Shown here: positions 12,501 to 22,690 of the stretch, piece by piece
Layout of the letters: every line of letters starts with the position of its first letter
How positions within the stretch are numbered: the first letter of the stretch is position 1
NCBI GenBank assembly: GCA_013399115.1
Contig: VXAA01000923.1
Coordinates: forward strand, 643,451-707,450
DNA length: 64,000 nucleotides
Direction: 5' to 3'
DNA from: Anseranas semipalmata
Taxonomy: Eukaryota; Chordata; Aves; Anseriformes; Anseranatidae
Notes under the pieces: model-generated
Told to the model about the DNA's origin: nothing
Databases searched by the model: none
The model's input: only the letters and a program-made list of their open reading frames with translations
Translations under genes and position numbers: made by a program

Positions 12501-15500
12501 GACCATCCGCCAGCCTGATGTGGCCCCATTTACCACAACCCTTTGAGCCCTGCCCGTCAGCCAATTGCTCACCCATCGTATGATGTTTTTGTCTAGCTGT
12601 ATGCTGGACATTTTGTCCAGCAGGATCCTATGGGAAACTGTATCAAAAGCTTTGCTGAAGTCCAAAAAGATCACATCAGCTGGTTTCCCTTGATCGACTA
12701 GATGGGTGATCTTATCATAAAAAGAAATCAAATTTGTTAGGCAGGACCTACCCCTCGTGAACCCATGTTGGCTGGGACCAATGACTGCATTGTCCCCCAG
12801 GTGCGCTTCAATAACTCCCAGGATAATCTTCTCCATAATTTTACCAGGCACTGACGTGAGACTGACAGGCCTGTAATTGCTAGGATCTTCTTTCTTGCCC
12901 TTCTTGAAAATTGGCACAACATTTGCCACCTTCCAGTCCACTGGGACCTCTCCAGATTCCCAAGACCGTTGAAAAATAATTGAGAGAGGTCTCGCGATGA
13001 CGTCAGCCAGCTCTTTAAGCACCCTGGGATGAATCCCATCCGGACCCATGGACTTGTATGGATCCAGATGGAGCAGCAAATCCCGCACATGTTCAGGGTC
13101 GGTTAACGTGGGTTATTCTCTCTAATTTCCTGCCATCATGCTTGTGGCCTCACCTTTTCAAGAAAGTAGGCAAGTGCTCAGATGGCAAGACTAGGAGATT
13201 ATAAGCACTTAGCACCCCAATCGTGACTCAGTGCTTACGTTTTGCCTTCAGGTGTTAGAACCTTACCTCTACCTAATGCAAGTGAATTTTTGTCATTTTA
13301 TTTTTTCTCAAAAAAAAAAAAGCCCACTACAAAGAGTGATGAGAAGCTGTTCTCAGATGTAATAAGGCTGTTTTTTCCACATCAGTAACACAATATCACT
13401 GATTTATTTGCCTATTAATTTCTTGCTCATGTGAAGAGAATAGAAGGCTAAAGCTTTTCATCTGAATGATTGTTTACCTGGGTCTCAGCTTGTTTAGAGC
13501 TTACTGGTCAAGCAAGGTTTGTAAGCTCAGATGTATATTTTGCAGCTTCTTTCAACAGTGTATTTATGTCAGTGAAATTTCTAAAGCAGTTGCCTGGGGC
13601 TCAGTGCTTGCTCATGAAGCTTGCAGGTGACACCACGTTGCGGAGATGGGTTAATATGCTGGAGGGCAGGGCTGCCACCCAGGGGGTCCAGACACGCTGG
13701 AGGAGTGGGCCGACAGCAACTTTCTGAATTTCAGTGAAGACAAAAGCAAAGTGCTGCCCTGAGAATGAAGCTACCCTGCAGTGGCCCAGGCTGGGGAGGA
13801 ACAGCTCTAGGGCCTTGTGGCAGCTAAACGTGGGCCAGCCACGTGCCTGGCAGCAGTGATGACCAGCAGCCTCCTGCACCGTGCAAACAGGGACCCTGCC
13901 AGTACATCAAGCCAAGTGATCATCTCTTATTTCTCAGCGCTTGCTAGACCATGCCTAGCTTCTACATCCAGTTTCGGTTCCCCAGTGCAAGAAAGACTTG
14001 ATAAACAGGAGGCTGGATGGGGGCTGAGAGACCTGCCCATGAGGAGAGGCTGAAGGAACTGGGCCTGGTCAGCCTGGAGAAGAGGTGGCTTTGGGGAGAC
14101 GTAGCAGCAGCCTTCCAGTATCTACAAAGAAGTTGCCAAGAAGATGGAGCCAGGCTCTCCACACAGTGTTGCATGGTGGGAAGGCAAGGCGCAACAGGAG
14201 TAAGGTGAAGCAAGAGGTTCGAACTGGATATTATGAAAAGCTTTTTCTCCATGAAGACAATTCAGGCAGTGGAACAGACTGCCCAGAGGAGTTGTGCAGT
14301 CTCATAAAGGTTTTCAAGGAAACCTGATAAAGTTGGAGGTTTCCTCTGGCAGAGCTGTCCTACCATACAGCATCCATTTTCTGTATTTCAGGTAGCCACT
14401 TTGAGTCAATGATAATAAAATTTGAACAATATGTTTGGCCTATATATCAGACCTTGATGAGTCTCCTGGTTGACTGTGGTGGGGTCCAAATCCATAATAA
14501 GTTACGTTCAGGTCTCTGACTGGAGTCAAAAGTACTGAGTAGACAGTGGTAACGGTTAACACATCTGCCGATACTGGAGTTTGTGTATTTGAGCCTTCCT
14601 TCTTTATCACAGACAGTTCAAACAGGTTAGCTTAAGCATCCAGAGCTGGGGACGTGCTGTTGACATGTATTACATAGCCTGTACCTCCACCTTTCTGGAT
14701 TCAGGTGGCAGCAAGATTCTCAGTCCGTGCTGGCAGAGCTGCTGCTGATGCTCAGACTCACAAACCTGCCATGGAGGGAGGTCTGAGGACACTCAGGACA
14801 AAGGCACAGGCTCAACAGACACTGCTGCCCAAAGCTGCCACTGGTTTTACTAATAGGCAGTTCTGTTTTATGAGTGTAATGTCATATATGTACCTGCAGG
14901 GATTCTTTATGTTTTGTTTTCAAGACCAAGTTATTCTTTTCATATTTCACTTAAATCCTGTCATGACTCTTTCCCTTTCATACAGAAGAGCTTTTTCACT
15001 CAACCTATCATCTTGGCATGACATTTTTATTTTCTGCTCCATCTCACCCGACAGTTACAGTGTCATGCCATTATGTACCATTGTTTTTTCAGCTGTTTGG
15101 AGGTACCTGAACACTGAAAACAAAGTAAAAGATTTTGATTCAGTGAGTAATTCAGTCCAACACTGATAACAGGTGTCGTAAAAGTTGTTGCTGTCTGGGT
15201 TTTAGTGATGTGTGGCAATTGGCAAATAGCTTTATTCTGTAAATGACTAGTTTAGGTACACAAACTGTGATTGCTTTTCTCACACTCAGTGCTCGACACC
15301 ATATAAAAGAAAGGAAATATACCGGAAGGTTAAGTGTGTGGATGAAAACCAGATCCAAGTGGATGAAAGCTTCTGTGATCCTGCCACAAAGCCTCCATCA
15401 ACCAAAAACTGCAGGATAGCTCCCTCTAAATATGTTGTGCTTACAGGAGAACTGTCACAGGTAAACTGATGATGTTGCTCACACATTTTCATTTAACTTT

Positions 15501-18500
15501 ACACTGAAGAGTATTATACTACTGTAAAATGTGCATTATGTATGCAGAGACAAAAAAGCATACTTTCATCTGAACGAGGGTGCCCCAACTTTCTCCACAT
15601 TGAACCTTCCAATCAGCCATGGTTTATGGGAAACATGGTTTCCCAGGGAAACATACTTACAAGCTGATCTCACTGAAGCAAACAGAAATCTTTTCCTTGA
15701 TTTCAGTGAAATGGGGGATCAGTCTCTGTTTCCCTTGCACTGCCTACATGTGCATGTATGTGTGTGTATTGCAGCTGAGAGGGAACTGCTCTGGAACCTC
15801 CGTGAGCTCTGAGAAGGGCTGCATGAAACTTTCCATCTCCTTGCATGCATAATTATGGTGGACCACTTCTGCATACTGTTTAACTGAGACGGCACCCGTA
15901 TGATTACAGGCTTTTGCCAAAATGAGGATCAGGGAGGACTTATCTGTAGTTGCAATGCTGTGGGAAGGTTCAGCTTCAAAGAAATAATGCCTATGCTTGG
16001 GGATTTTATTTTAGTGTTCAGCCAGCTGTGGGTTGGATTATCGGCAGAGGATCACATACTGTGTTGGAATCCATTCTGTTCAAAACAAGCACACCTACGG
16101 CCTTCGAACTGTGGCGTATCAAGAATGCCCAGTAACGCCCTCCCCATACATTTATAAATGTAATATCAAAGGATGTTCAGAAGGAGCTACCTGGAGAGTG
16201 GGAAAGTGGACCGAGGTGAGTACAGATGTGCAAGCTGATTCTGGACAGCTGCCTCAAACACAAATGGATGCCAAGATATTTGCTCACAAACCTGTTACTT
16301 ACTACCTTCTGAACTAACTCTTGATTGCTATCCATGTCTAGTGCTCAGTGTCTTGTGGACTGGGGGTAAAGGAAAGAACAGTAGCATGTATGACTGAAAA
16401 TGGTTTATCCAGTGACTTGTGCCTGCCACGTTTAAAACCAGATGCCAGAAAGATCTGCCATGCAGAAGAATGTAAGTGAAAGCTGTAATTTTCAGATGAA
16501 CTTAATGTTTTCCCAGGTTATTTATATAAAAACAATGAACATATTTGGAGGACAATTATGGAAAAGAAAGTCCTAAAACTAAACTCAGATCATGAAATAT
16601 TAATATGATTTAATCATTCATTTTGAAGGTGAAATTCTTACCACCTGCAAAGATATCCAGCTTAAAAAAGGGATTAAAAAAGATGGTGAATACCTACTCA
16701 ACATTAAAGGAAGGATGATAAAGGTACTCATAATATTTATGAACACATTTTTATTAAATAATACTTTTCTAATAAAGATTTTACTAAAGGGTTGTATTTT
16801 CTCTGGCAGATTTATTGTTCAGGCATGCGCTTAGAGAATCCCAAAGAATATTTGACGTTGGTGAAAGGTGAAGCAGACAATTTTTCTGAAGTATATGGAT
16901 TCAGGTACAAAAGTGGTTTTGTAAATATTATGAAGTGCATTTATTTATTCCAAAATAAAACAATAAAATAATACTTACCTTTGGTAAGAACAGATTAATA
17001 TATTTTTTTTCCTTGATTTTCTGTTTTGAATATCTAGGTATATGAACACACATGCAGAAATGTGGATACTTCCAAGCTGGACTTGAGATAATTGCACTAA
17101 ATGATTATAATTTTTTTTCTATCTTGACTTTAGTAGAAAAGGCTTGAATACACATTAGTATTTCAGCTGAGCCAAGACTAATAGCTGAGGTTCTTGTTTA
17201 GTAACTGTTGGTTAATATTCTATACGTGTCATAGTGCAATGCAATTATTTTTCACTATGATGTTCTGTTATGGAAAAATGCCAAAAGGAAATCTAAATCT
17301 TTTCTGTTCTCTAGGTTACAGAATCCATATGAATGTCCTTTCAATGGAAGCAGAAGGCAAGACTGTGCCTGTCGAAATGATTACCTTGCAGCTGGCTTCA
17401 CGGTTTTTAGCAAAATAAGATTTGATGTAGCCTCCATGCAAATTAGAAGTAAGCATTTTACCAGTTTTAGCTGATGTGAGCCTTTGTTGATATTGTGCAT
17501 GGCTGTGATTACCAAATTATCATTTCAACTCACTTATGGATCCAATTATGCCATTTGGGGGCAAAGAAAATTCTTGTTTTCTTTAGGAATTCAAAAGGAA
17601 TTTCAAAGAAAAAAATAGAGAAACCACCACTGCTTCCTTTGTTAGTTTGTCCCAAGTGGTCAAGTGGCATGTTCATTACAGTTTCATATTTAATTTATGT
17701 GATTTTGTAAAGATTTTGTTCTCATTATTCCATTTCCTTTTAGCCACTGGCATATTTTTCTTGGGCAAGTCTTGCCATGCTGTAGTTAGTTTCTCTCGGA
17801 CCATGGTAGACAGACTAAAAGGACAGGGAATCCTGCAGCACTTTCAAGCCCCTGTCTGAAGGTGGCAAGCTGAGCCACAGCCAGCTCACATGGACCTACA
17901 TCCAGGTGGAAGTCAGTCCTCCCCCTATCCCCATCCTGTCTCAGAAAGCAAACTGGGCTTGTGGGTTGGATTGATGTGGCGTAAACNNNNNNNNNNNNNN
18001 NNNNNNNNNNNNNNNNNNNNNNNAAAAAAAAGATCATCTTTTGACACTGTTTTCACCTGAGCTTCTAATGCAGCGCTTCCAGTGTTGAGTAATTTTCTGT
18101 TTTCTAGCCACAGATTTTCTTTTTGCTCAGACTATACTTGGGAGAGCAGTTCCATTTGCTACAGCTGGAGATTGCTACAGTGCTGCCAGATGTCCACAGG
18201 TATTTATGATTTCTTCTCCCCTTGAAATGTGCACATAGGAGAAAAAAAGCCTGTGTGACTGGTTTAGAGCTGTAAGGTTCTAAAACATCTAAAATCTGTT
18301 CTGTCTGGTCTGTGTATGACATTAATAAGTGTTTTTTTTTTTTTTTTTTCCTTACTGCTTTCTCTCCTGTTCCACCATCTCTTTTTTTCTGTTTCTACCT
18401 CAGATTGTTTACTCTACAATTTGCCTTTTGGCCCCATGTATGTGTATCAATTTTTCTACTGATTTCATGTATTGCTATCCCTCTTTCTTGAATACCTGGA

Positions 18501-21435
18501 TGTGAAGTATCCTTTATTTTTCCTAATTCCTTCTCAGTCTTCTTTCTCTTTTTCTTTAATCCTGCAGATATTTTCTTTTCTAATCTGTTTCTCTCCTGAC
18601 TCTGCATACCTTTGAAGACTACCAGAAGAAATTGCTCCTGTTTAGCAGTGGAATTCAAGTTATACATCTGTTGGTGTGTTAGTGTTTTAGTTTGGATTGG
18701 CTGGTGCCTCTTAAGTGAATCTCTCCATTGTCCCGGCTTAGTTTGTTGGTTTGCACCACGGAGCAGCCTTGGGACACATGAACTGCACGCCTTCTGGATG
18801 AAACTGAATCAAACAATGAGCTCCAGAAGGACCTTAATGCACTCCAACTGCTAATGAGAATTCAGTCTATGGGACTAGATGAGAGTTAGTCTGGTGTAAA
18901 ACCCTGATTTGTGTACTGTGTACGGACATTAGGTTCTCTGACCCAACTTTTTCACTTTACGGGTTTGCTCATACTGCAGCCTACTTGCTAATGCAGGCAT
19001 AGCCCTAGTCTGAGCTAGTCAACCTAGGCTGCCCTTGGAGTCCATTGGCAGAAATGGGATTCCCTAGAAAACAGTGCATCCAATCATACCCTGTTACACA
19101 TCTTATGATGTTGACCATCTTCTGGAAGTGCATATTTCTGTGCACTGATTATAAAGGGAGTAAAGACTGTCTAGCTCAGACTTGCATGGAGTCAATCCCT
19201 GTTGTCTAGCTAACCTGGGAGCCTAAAATTAAGACAGGCTATATAGGTGGATGCATTCAAGGGCAGCTAGAGACCTTCAATTTAGGTACAAATGAAGTGC
19301 CTAAGCTAGGCAAACTTAACCCCTAGCAAGAAAGCAGATGGAGTTCATTACAGTATAGGATACTTCCAACCTGCAAACTCTTCAGGCTTAATACAATACA
19401 TGTCTATTTGCAAGCTGTAACTTTTGTTGGGGAGTCGTTCTGCTTATGTGTTTTTCACTGACCCATTTTCGTCTGTAGGATATGCATTGAAACTAATGTT
19501 CTGTGTCTGTATGCAGATAGCCTCAGTTCCTTCACTCTGTCCTTGAAATCTGTCCCTGGTCTTGAGTTTACTGCATGACAGACAGATGTTATGCTGTCAT
19601 TATAACTGCACATTGCACTTTTCATTTATTTTTACAAAATGATACCCGTGTGAATGTAGTTACTTTGGGCCTGTTAATTGTGGAAAGCATTCCACACCAT
19701 TTGAATGAATTTCCTCTAGATGCTTTATTCATTAATAGAAACCTACTTTTTTAGCCTTCAAAGAAAAACCTACCCCATCCATATGAGCTTATGTTAGTGC
19801 ATCCTGAGTATGAGTGCTGTCAACATATCAAATTTACATAGAAATGCAGTTGAAACAAATCTGCCATACCAAAAAATGTAAGATTGAATTGTTATGAAGG
19901 AATTTCAGTGAATCTCAAGAGTGAAGACTGAATGCTGTATTTTTATACATACACACATACGTATATCCACACAAATATTTTAAATATGTATATATATCTC
20001 ACTGGCAATATTAAATAATAAAATACAGAAGCTACAATATGTAATGCAGATTTTATTTTTGCTGAAGCTTTGATCTTGGGATTTAAGAAATTTTAACTAG
20101 GTCTGAATATAGAAATTCAGGCCTTCAGTGAATTGTATGGAGGTGGGTGGGAGTTTTCAGATTATAGTGTTGCCTAAATGAAAAGTTAGGTTATTTGTAG
20201 AGGTAGTACTTACTTTTCAACATATTGCATGTCTGTGTGAATGCAATTTAATCATTTTCTGTACCCCAGTTTGTTTACCAAGGCAGTTAGTTCTGTTCTG
20301 TATTCAGACTCTGCAAACAGATACTGCAGATCAGCTGATGCACAGGTGCTAGTTACTGCACAATGACTTGCTCATGTGTCCCTTTGTCCCAAGAGTCAAA
20401 AATTAGGAAATAATGTGATGTAACTAAGCAAGGTTAAGTATGCACCTTTGAGTACATAATGTCTAGAAATACCCTACGTTATATGTGCAGCTATGCTGAA
20501 GTAAAGTGTTTTAATGTTTTGAACTCTGTTTGCCAGCTCTGTATTTTACCTTTTGTTTTTGTTTTGTTAGGGACAGTTCAGCATTAATTTGGCTGGTACA
20601 GGTCTGAGATTGTCCAGTACAGTTAGGTGGATCGCTCAGGGCAACTATGCAACTGCTGACATACACAAATCTCATGTAAGTCAACGTTCTTTTCCTTTAC
20701 CTGCTGTTATGGCTTAGAATATTATGCCTCCGGAGGTGCTGCTGCTGACTCTCTAGTGCAAAGCTAGTTATGAATCAAATATAGTGCTTAAGGTATCTGT
20801 TCTGTCTAAATCTTCTTCCAAGTGCAATATGAGAGCTAAGCTTGATAATTTAATCTTAAAGATCTCATGGCATGTTTGATCACACCTCCCAGAATCTAAT
20901 CCAGATCAACACCTCCTACCTAGCCTTCTCTTACTGGTTTTAAGAGCCTATTGCCATATTAATTAGGTTCATTAAAAAAATTGAAGATACCTAATACTGC
21001 CTCATAAAAAAATACCATTTTATTGAAGATACCTGCTACAGAGGATTCTTACAGATTGCTTGCCTCCAACTTGACTCATATGAGAAACCAAAAGACCTGT
21101 TGAACAAGAACAATAAACATGCACAGTTTAGGAAAACATTGGATAGTAAGCTGGGAAAGAAGGTATACAACAATAATGATAAAGGATCCCTGTGCCCGTT
21201 CTGTTAATTTGGTGCTCTCTTGATTTAGTGTTTGTAGGTTTGATTTGTCAAAAGGTCTATTATGTGCAAACCTCAAGGAGTTTTTTGTACAACTGTGATT
21301 TCAGTTGCTTCTCTTGATTGATTGTTCTCTGTGTCTCATTTCCAGGATGGTACTAAAATATATGGAAGATGTGGCGGATTTTGTGGGAAATGTATTCCTA
21401 ACACAATTACTGGTCTCCAGCTTCAAATACAGTGA
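6357..21435 (+). CDS. ADAMTS20: ADAMTS20-like secreted metalloprotease, C-terminal part (5 TSRs + GON domain), 11 spliced exons
   Basis: Exons: 6357-6524, 9587-9760, 15290-15460, 16015-16215, 16342-16471, 16629-16723, 16810-16904, 17315-17448, 18108-18199, 20571-20675, 21346-21435. They total 1455 bases, i.e. 484 codons plus TGA, with every junction phase-compatible and every intron GT-AG. Residues 1-282 are five TSRs, four with the CSxSCG motif that is the O-fucosylation consensus. Residues 283-484 are a GON domain with ten cysteines (288, 316, 352, 362, 364, 412, 418, 464, 468, 471) and N-glycosylation sequons at N337 and N355. The TSR-array plus GON ending is known only from ADAMTS9, ADAMTS20 and invertebrate GON-1 proteins, which are secreted proteases acting on matrix proteoglycans such as versican. 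The 5' part, including the catalytic domain, is outside the window. The choice of ADAMTS20 over ADAMTS9 rests on remembered residues such as FSINLAGTG near 423-431, so the family is near certain and the paralogue about three in four. Confidence 0.85.
6678..6749 (+). repeat. Pyrimidine minisatellite, 16-base unit x4
   Basis: Pure T/C tract in the intron 154 bases after the first TSR exon. The C bases fall at 6682, 6688, 6698, 6704, 6714, 6720, 6730 and 6736, so the spacing alternates 6 and 10. This is four perfect copies of a 16-base unit, followed by a T-run. Confidence 0.9.
7029..7427 (-). mobile_element. CR1 LINE interrupted by an assembly gap
   Basis: The left end carries the CR1 3' terminus (ggaatcatttaggttggaaa, then gatcatcaagtccaacc). 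The complementary strand encodes [21 protein letters not shown] upstream of it. To the right of the Ns, gccaggatgctgttggcctt is the CR1 segment encoding the ILA repeat region. The A/T-rich 3' end differs from the other copies, so it belongs to another CR1 subfamily. Confidence 0.9.
7299..7372. other. Assembly gap (74 Ns) inside CR1
   Basis: Run of N at 7299-7372. The CR1 sequences on the two sides are normally several hundred bases apart, so the recorded length is probably not the real one. Confidence 0.95.
9587..9760 (+). CDS. ADAMTS20: ADAMTS20 exon: thrombospondin type-1 repeat (second)
   Basis: 58 codons in phase 0, acceptor aattttag, donor gtaagt. The repeat starts CSVSCGVG and has six cysteines at relative positions 1, 5, 16, 29, 41 and 46, exactly matching the previous repeat. 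It ends in a tryptophan pair (W51 and W56 of the exon) before the next repeat. It lies 3062 bases after the previous exon, in an intron that contains a CR1 fragment and an assembly gap. Confidence 0.9.
11506..13115 (-). mobile_element. CR1 LINE with long open reverse-transcriptase frame
   Basis: About 1.6 kb of CR1, 5'-truncated. The left end is the 3' tail: three near-identical 8 to 9 base atcatagaat units at 11506-11528, then the 3' UTR and the ORF2 stop TAA at 11601-11603. The right end lies just beyond 13100, where the CR1 frame ([20 protein letters not shown]) meets a stop. The orientation is opposite to ADAMTS20. Confidence 0.95.
11601..13088 (-). pseudogene. CR1 ORF2 fragment: reverse transcriptase and C-terminal region
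   Basis: 495 codons uninterrupted, a fragment of the CR1 ORF2 protein, which reverse-transcribes CR1 RNA. Motifs in order: [12 protein letters not shown] near residues 13-24, NYRPVSL at 71-77, [11 protein letters not shown] at 141-151 with the first catalytic Asp, [11 protein letters not shown] at 198-208, and FADD at 229-232 with the other catalytic Asps. HWNRLP lies near the end, before the natural terminus. The endonuclease domain and the start of RT are missing because the copy is 5'-truncated, so it is a dead copy. The first codon GTG continues in frame upstream to a TAA about 24 bases away. The lack of internal stops over 1.5 kb suggests a young insertion. Confidence 0.92.
13600..14335 (+). 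mobile_element. Old, degraded CR1 LINE
   Basis: Degraded plus-strand CR1. The sequence aagcttgcaggtgacaccac near 13618 corresponds to the region encoding FADDTKL. Further on, gaggagaggctgaaggaact at 14041-14060 and cagcctggagaagagg correspond to the EERLKELG and SLEKR segments. The end region encodes a version of [11 protein letters not shown]. It carries many indels and has no long frame. The CR1 3' tail is not preserved. Confidence 0.8.
15290..15460 (+). CDS. ADAMTS20: ADAMTS20 exon: divergent TSR lacking two cysteines
   Basis: 57 codons, phase 0, acceptor cacactcag, donor gtaaac. It reads CSTPYKRK where neighbours read CSVSCG, and has cysteines only at relative positions 1, 16, 29 and 41. 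The Cys normally at 5 is Tyr and the one at 46 is Ser. In TSRs with this cysteine layout the usual pairing is Cys1-Cys5, Cys2-Cys6 and Cys3-Cys4, so precisely the Cys2-Cys6 pair is gone. The tryptophans of the linker are missing too, and the O-fucose consensus is lost. The frame is open, lengths are conserved and both splice sites are good, so this looks like a functional but diverged repeat, not an artefact. Confidence 0.85.
16015..16215 (+). CDS. ADAMTS20: ADAMTS20 exon: longer TSR (fourth)
   Basis: 67 codons, phase 0, acceptor attttag, donor gtgagt. It starts CSASCGLD and has six cysteines at relative positions 1, 5, 16, 38, 49 and 54, so it carries about nine extra residues between the third and fourth Cys. 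The end reads ATWRVGKW, a WxxxxW linker close to the one I recall before the last TSR of ADAMTS9 and ADAMTS20. The intron to the next exon is only 126 bases. Confidence 0.92.
16342..16471 (+). CDS. ADAMTS20: ADAMTS20 exon: last TSR before the GON domain
   Basis: 43 codons plus one base, acceptor catgtctag, donor gtaagt. It starts CSVSCGLG and has cysteines at relative positions 1, 5, 16, 27 and 39. The sixth Cys is completed across the splice junction by the first two bases of the next exon. Reading on without splicing meets a TGA within the donor region, which supports the exon end. Confidence 0.92.
16629..16723 (+). CDS. ADAMTS20: ADAMTS20 exon: start of GON domain
   Basis: 95 bases completing one Cys codon and adding 31 codons. 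The translation includes [11 protein letters not shown] and [14 protein letters not shown], the start of a GON domain. The acceptor is weak (ttttgaag, AAG instead of CAG or TAG) and the donor is gtactc. Only this acceptor keeps both the reading frame and the conserved Cys. The following intron is 86 bases, the shortest seen here. Confidence 0.9.
16810..16904 (+). CDS. ADAMTS20: ADAMTS20 exon: GON domain, second part
   Basis: 31 codons plus two bases, acceptor ctctggcag, donor gtacaa. It encodes [18 protein letters not shown] and NFSEVYGF, with the N-glycosylation sequon NFS at residue 337 of the partial protein. The PKEY and NFSEVYG stretches are hallmarks of the GON family. Confidence 0.92.
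17315..17448 (+). CDS. ADAMTS20: ADAMTS20 exon: GON domain, third part
   Basis: One base completing an Arg codon, 44 codons, then one base of the next codon. Acceptor gttctctag, donor gtaagc. It encodes [19 protein letters not shown] and [11 protein letters not shown]. There are three cysteines in the ECP...DCAC pattern and a second sequon, NGS at residue 355. The residues differ from the ADAMTS9 version I recall at many positions, which favours ADAMTS20. Confidence 0.92.
17987..18023. other. Assembly gap (37 Ns)
   Basis: Run of N in the ADAMTS20 intron between exons 17315-17448 and 18108-18199, followed by an A-run that may have caused the break. Confidence 0.95.
18108..18199 (+). CDS. ADAMTS20: ADAMTS20 exon: GON domain, fourth part
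   Basis: Two bases completing a Thr codon plus 30 codons. Acceptor gttttctag, donor gtattt (weak but in frame). It encodes [17 protein letters not shown], a highly conserved GON core with two cysteines. A 37-base assembly gap lies 84 bases upstream in the intron and does not touch the exon. Confidence 0.92.
18200..20570 (+). other. ADAMTS20 intron (2371 bases)
   Basis: Contains a T-run at about 18331-18349, a pyrimidine-rich stretch to 18600, and a TA/CA-rich patch near 19940-19997. The remaining sequence is unique, with no recognisable exon or repeat family. Confidence 0.7.
20571..20675 (+). CDS. ADAMTS20: ADAMTS20 exon: GON domain, fifth part
   Basis: 35 codons in phase 0, acceptor ttttgttag, donor gtaagt. 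It encodes [16 protein letters not shown] followed by [10 protein letters not shown]. It matches the GON pattern in which SINL.GTG is followed by a W-containing helix and the QGNY turn. It contains no cysteine, as expected for this segment. Confidence 0.92.
21346..21435 (+). CDS. ADAMTS20: ADAMTS20 terminal coding exon with stop
   Basis: 29 codons and TGA at 21433-21435, acceptor catttccag. It encodes [18 protein letters not shown] and ends TGLQLQIQ. The CGG.CGKC cluster supplies the last three GON cysteines, and the C-terminus has the normal length for the family, about 13 residues after the last Cys. Reading through the stop would add nothing recognisable. Confidence 0.92.
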   Translation, partial: DGTKIYGRCGGFCGKCIPNTITGLQLQIQ

Positions 21436-22690
21436 GAACTCTGATGTGGTGAGAACATCAAAGCAGGAACATCTGTCATTTAGGTGCAGATTGTAGGTGC
21501 TGTGTATATATGTATTTTTTAATTCTTTCATCTCTGTAATGCTCATTACTGTAAAGCTCACTGCTAAGAATTCCTCTCTGTTTTCTTCAGTGTTTATCTG
21601 GGGAGGTGCTGCCTGTTTGTGGGCTACCAAGTGTGTAAATCACAATCATAAACCTTCAGGTTTTCATGGAGAGGCATTCGTTCAATGTACAGTAGGTATA
21701 TCAGCAAGTAAATTGCGCTGAGGTTGCTAACATGGGTAACACCTTGAACTGTGCCATAATTGCAATACTTTACCTACAACTACTCACTAATTCTTTATTC
21801 AGTATTCAGTAAAATTCATACTGTACTGATTTTCTTGATCAGCTGTACTAAAATGTAGAAAGGAAAGAAAGTTATTGCTATATAGAGAAAAGAGCTAATA
21901 ATTTCAAATACTTTCAACTTTGTTAAAACTGTTAGGAATTATCTGTCAATAATTTACAGCAGAAAAGTATATAACCAGTGTATTTTCTCCTGAGATAGTT
22001 TCTATAGATCTGTGTGTTTCTCTGTCAGTAAAAGCATTTTTCCCCATCCCTGTCATTATATCCTTTGTGGTGCTCAAATACTAGCAGTAATGCTGAAAAG
22101 TGTGGTTTAACCTCTGTAGTCTCTATAGCACATGTTAAACATCTAGGCTTATTTTTTTGTGGTTACAGGAAGAGAAAATAAGGAGAAAAATTGCTTGGAA
22201 ATCTGATTTTAAATCCCTGCCTCTCAGCTAAGTATACTGTAAAAGCAGTATGTTCTGTTTACCATACTACCTTGTATGTGATTGTATGAATATGAATTTA
22301 CTTAAACCCTTTCCATATACACCTTATTCCAATGGCATATTACTAATGGCTGTAGCCTTTTATATTCCAGTTCAGTATAATTTTCAGTAACCTTAGGAAA
22401 ATTCTGGGCAGAGGCAGCATCAAGCCCACAGTGTGGCTGACATCCATCTTTGGCTCAGTTTGATATTTTTGAATGGTTATAAATACAGCTCTAGTATCTG
22501 CTAGTTAAAATTATTTCTTCCAGAAGAGTAAGTGTATGAAAGAGTTATACAGTTTTAAAAATGATCTAGCTGGTTGATTTGTTGTTTCGGATTACCTTAC
22601 AGTCCAGAACTGTGGAAGTATGTGCTTATAAAGATAAGGTGTTTCAGGGCCAACACTCAGGTATTCTGAATAAAATGTACTACTTGCATA
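21436..22690 (+). other. Probable 3' UTR of the ADAMTS20-like gene
   Basis: AT-rich sequence after the stop, with no recognisable repeat. The first canonical AATAAA I find downstream is at 22669-22674, giving a UTR of about 1.25 kb. Later hexamers are at 23062-23067 (followed by a GT-rich stretch) and 24316-24321, so the transcript may extend further. The end is inferred, not seen. Confidence 0.35.
22669..22674 (+). promoter_or_regulatory. Candidate polyadenylation signal AATAAA
   Basis: First canonical AATAAA hexamer noticed after the ADAMTS20 stop codon, 1234 bases downstream. The downstream GT-rich element is not obvious here. The alternatives at 23062 and 24316 have more convincing GT- or T-rich sequence after them. 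Confidence 0.3.

Larger units (their letters stand above)
9761..15289 (+). other. ADAMTS20 intron (5529 bases)
   Basis: The largest complete intron in the window. It holds a T-run near 10219-10245, a large minus-strand CR1 (11506-13115) and an old plus-strand CR1 (13600-14335). The rest is AT-rich unique sequence without a recognisable TSR exon. Confidence 0.75.

Noticed and set aside
11601..13088. Possibility that the 495-codon frame is a host gene
   Set aside because: It has the complete motif order of CR1 reverse transcriptase and the CR1 3' tail directly after it, so it is a retrotransposon fragment.
6357..21435. Assignment to ADAMTS9 instead of ADAMTS20
   Set aside because: The ADAMTS9 GON sequence I recall differs at many positions and ends differently, while FSINLAGTG and GLQLQIQ fit ADAMTS20 better. 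Kept as an open alternative because no alignment could be run.
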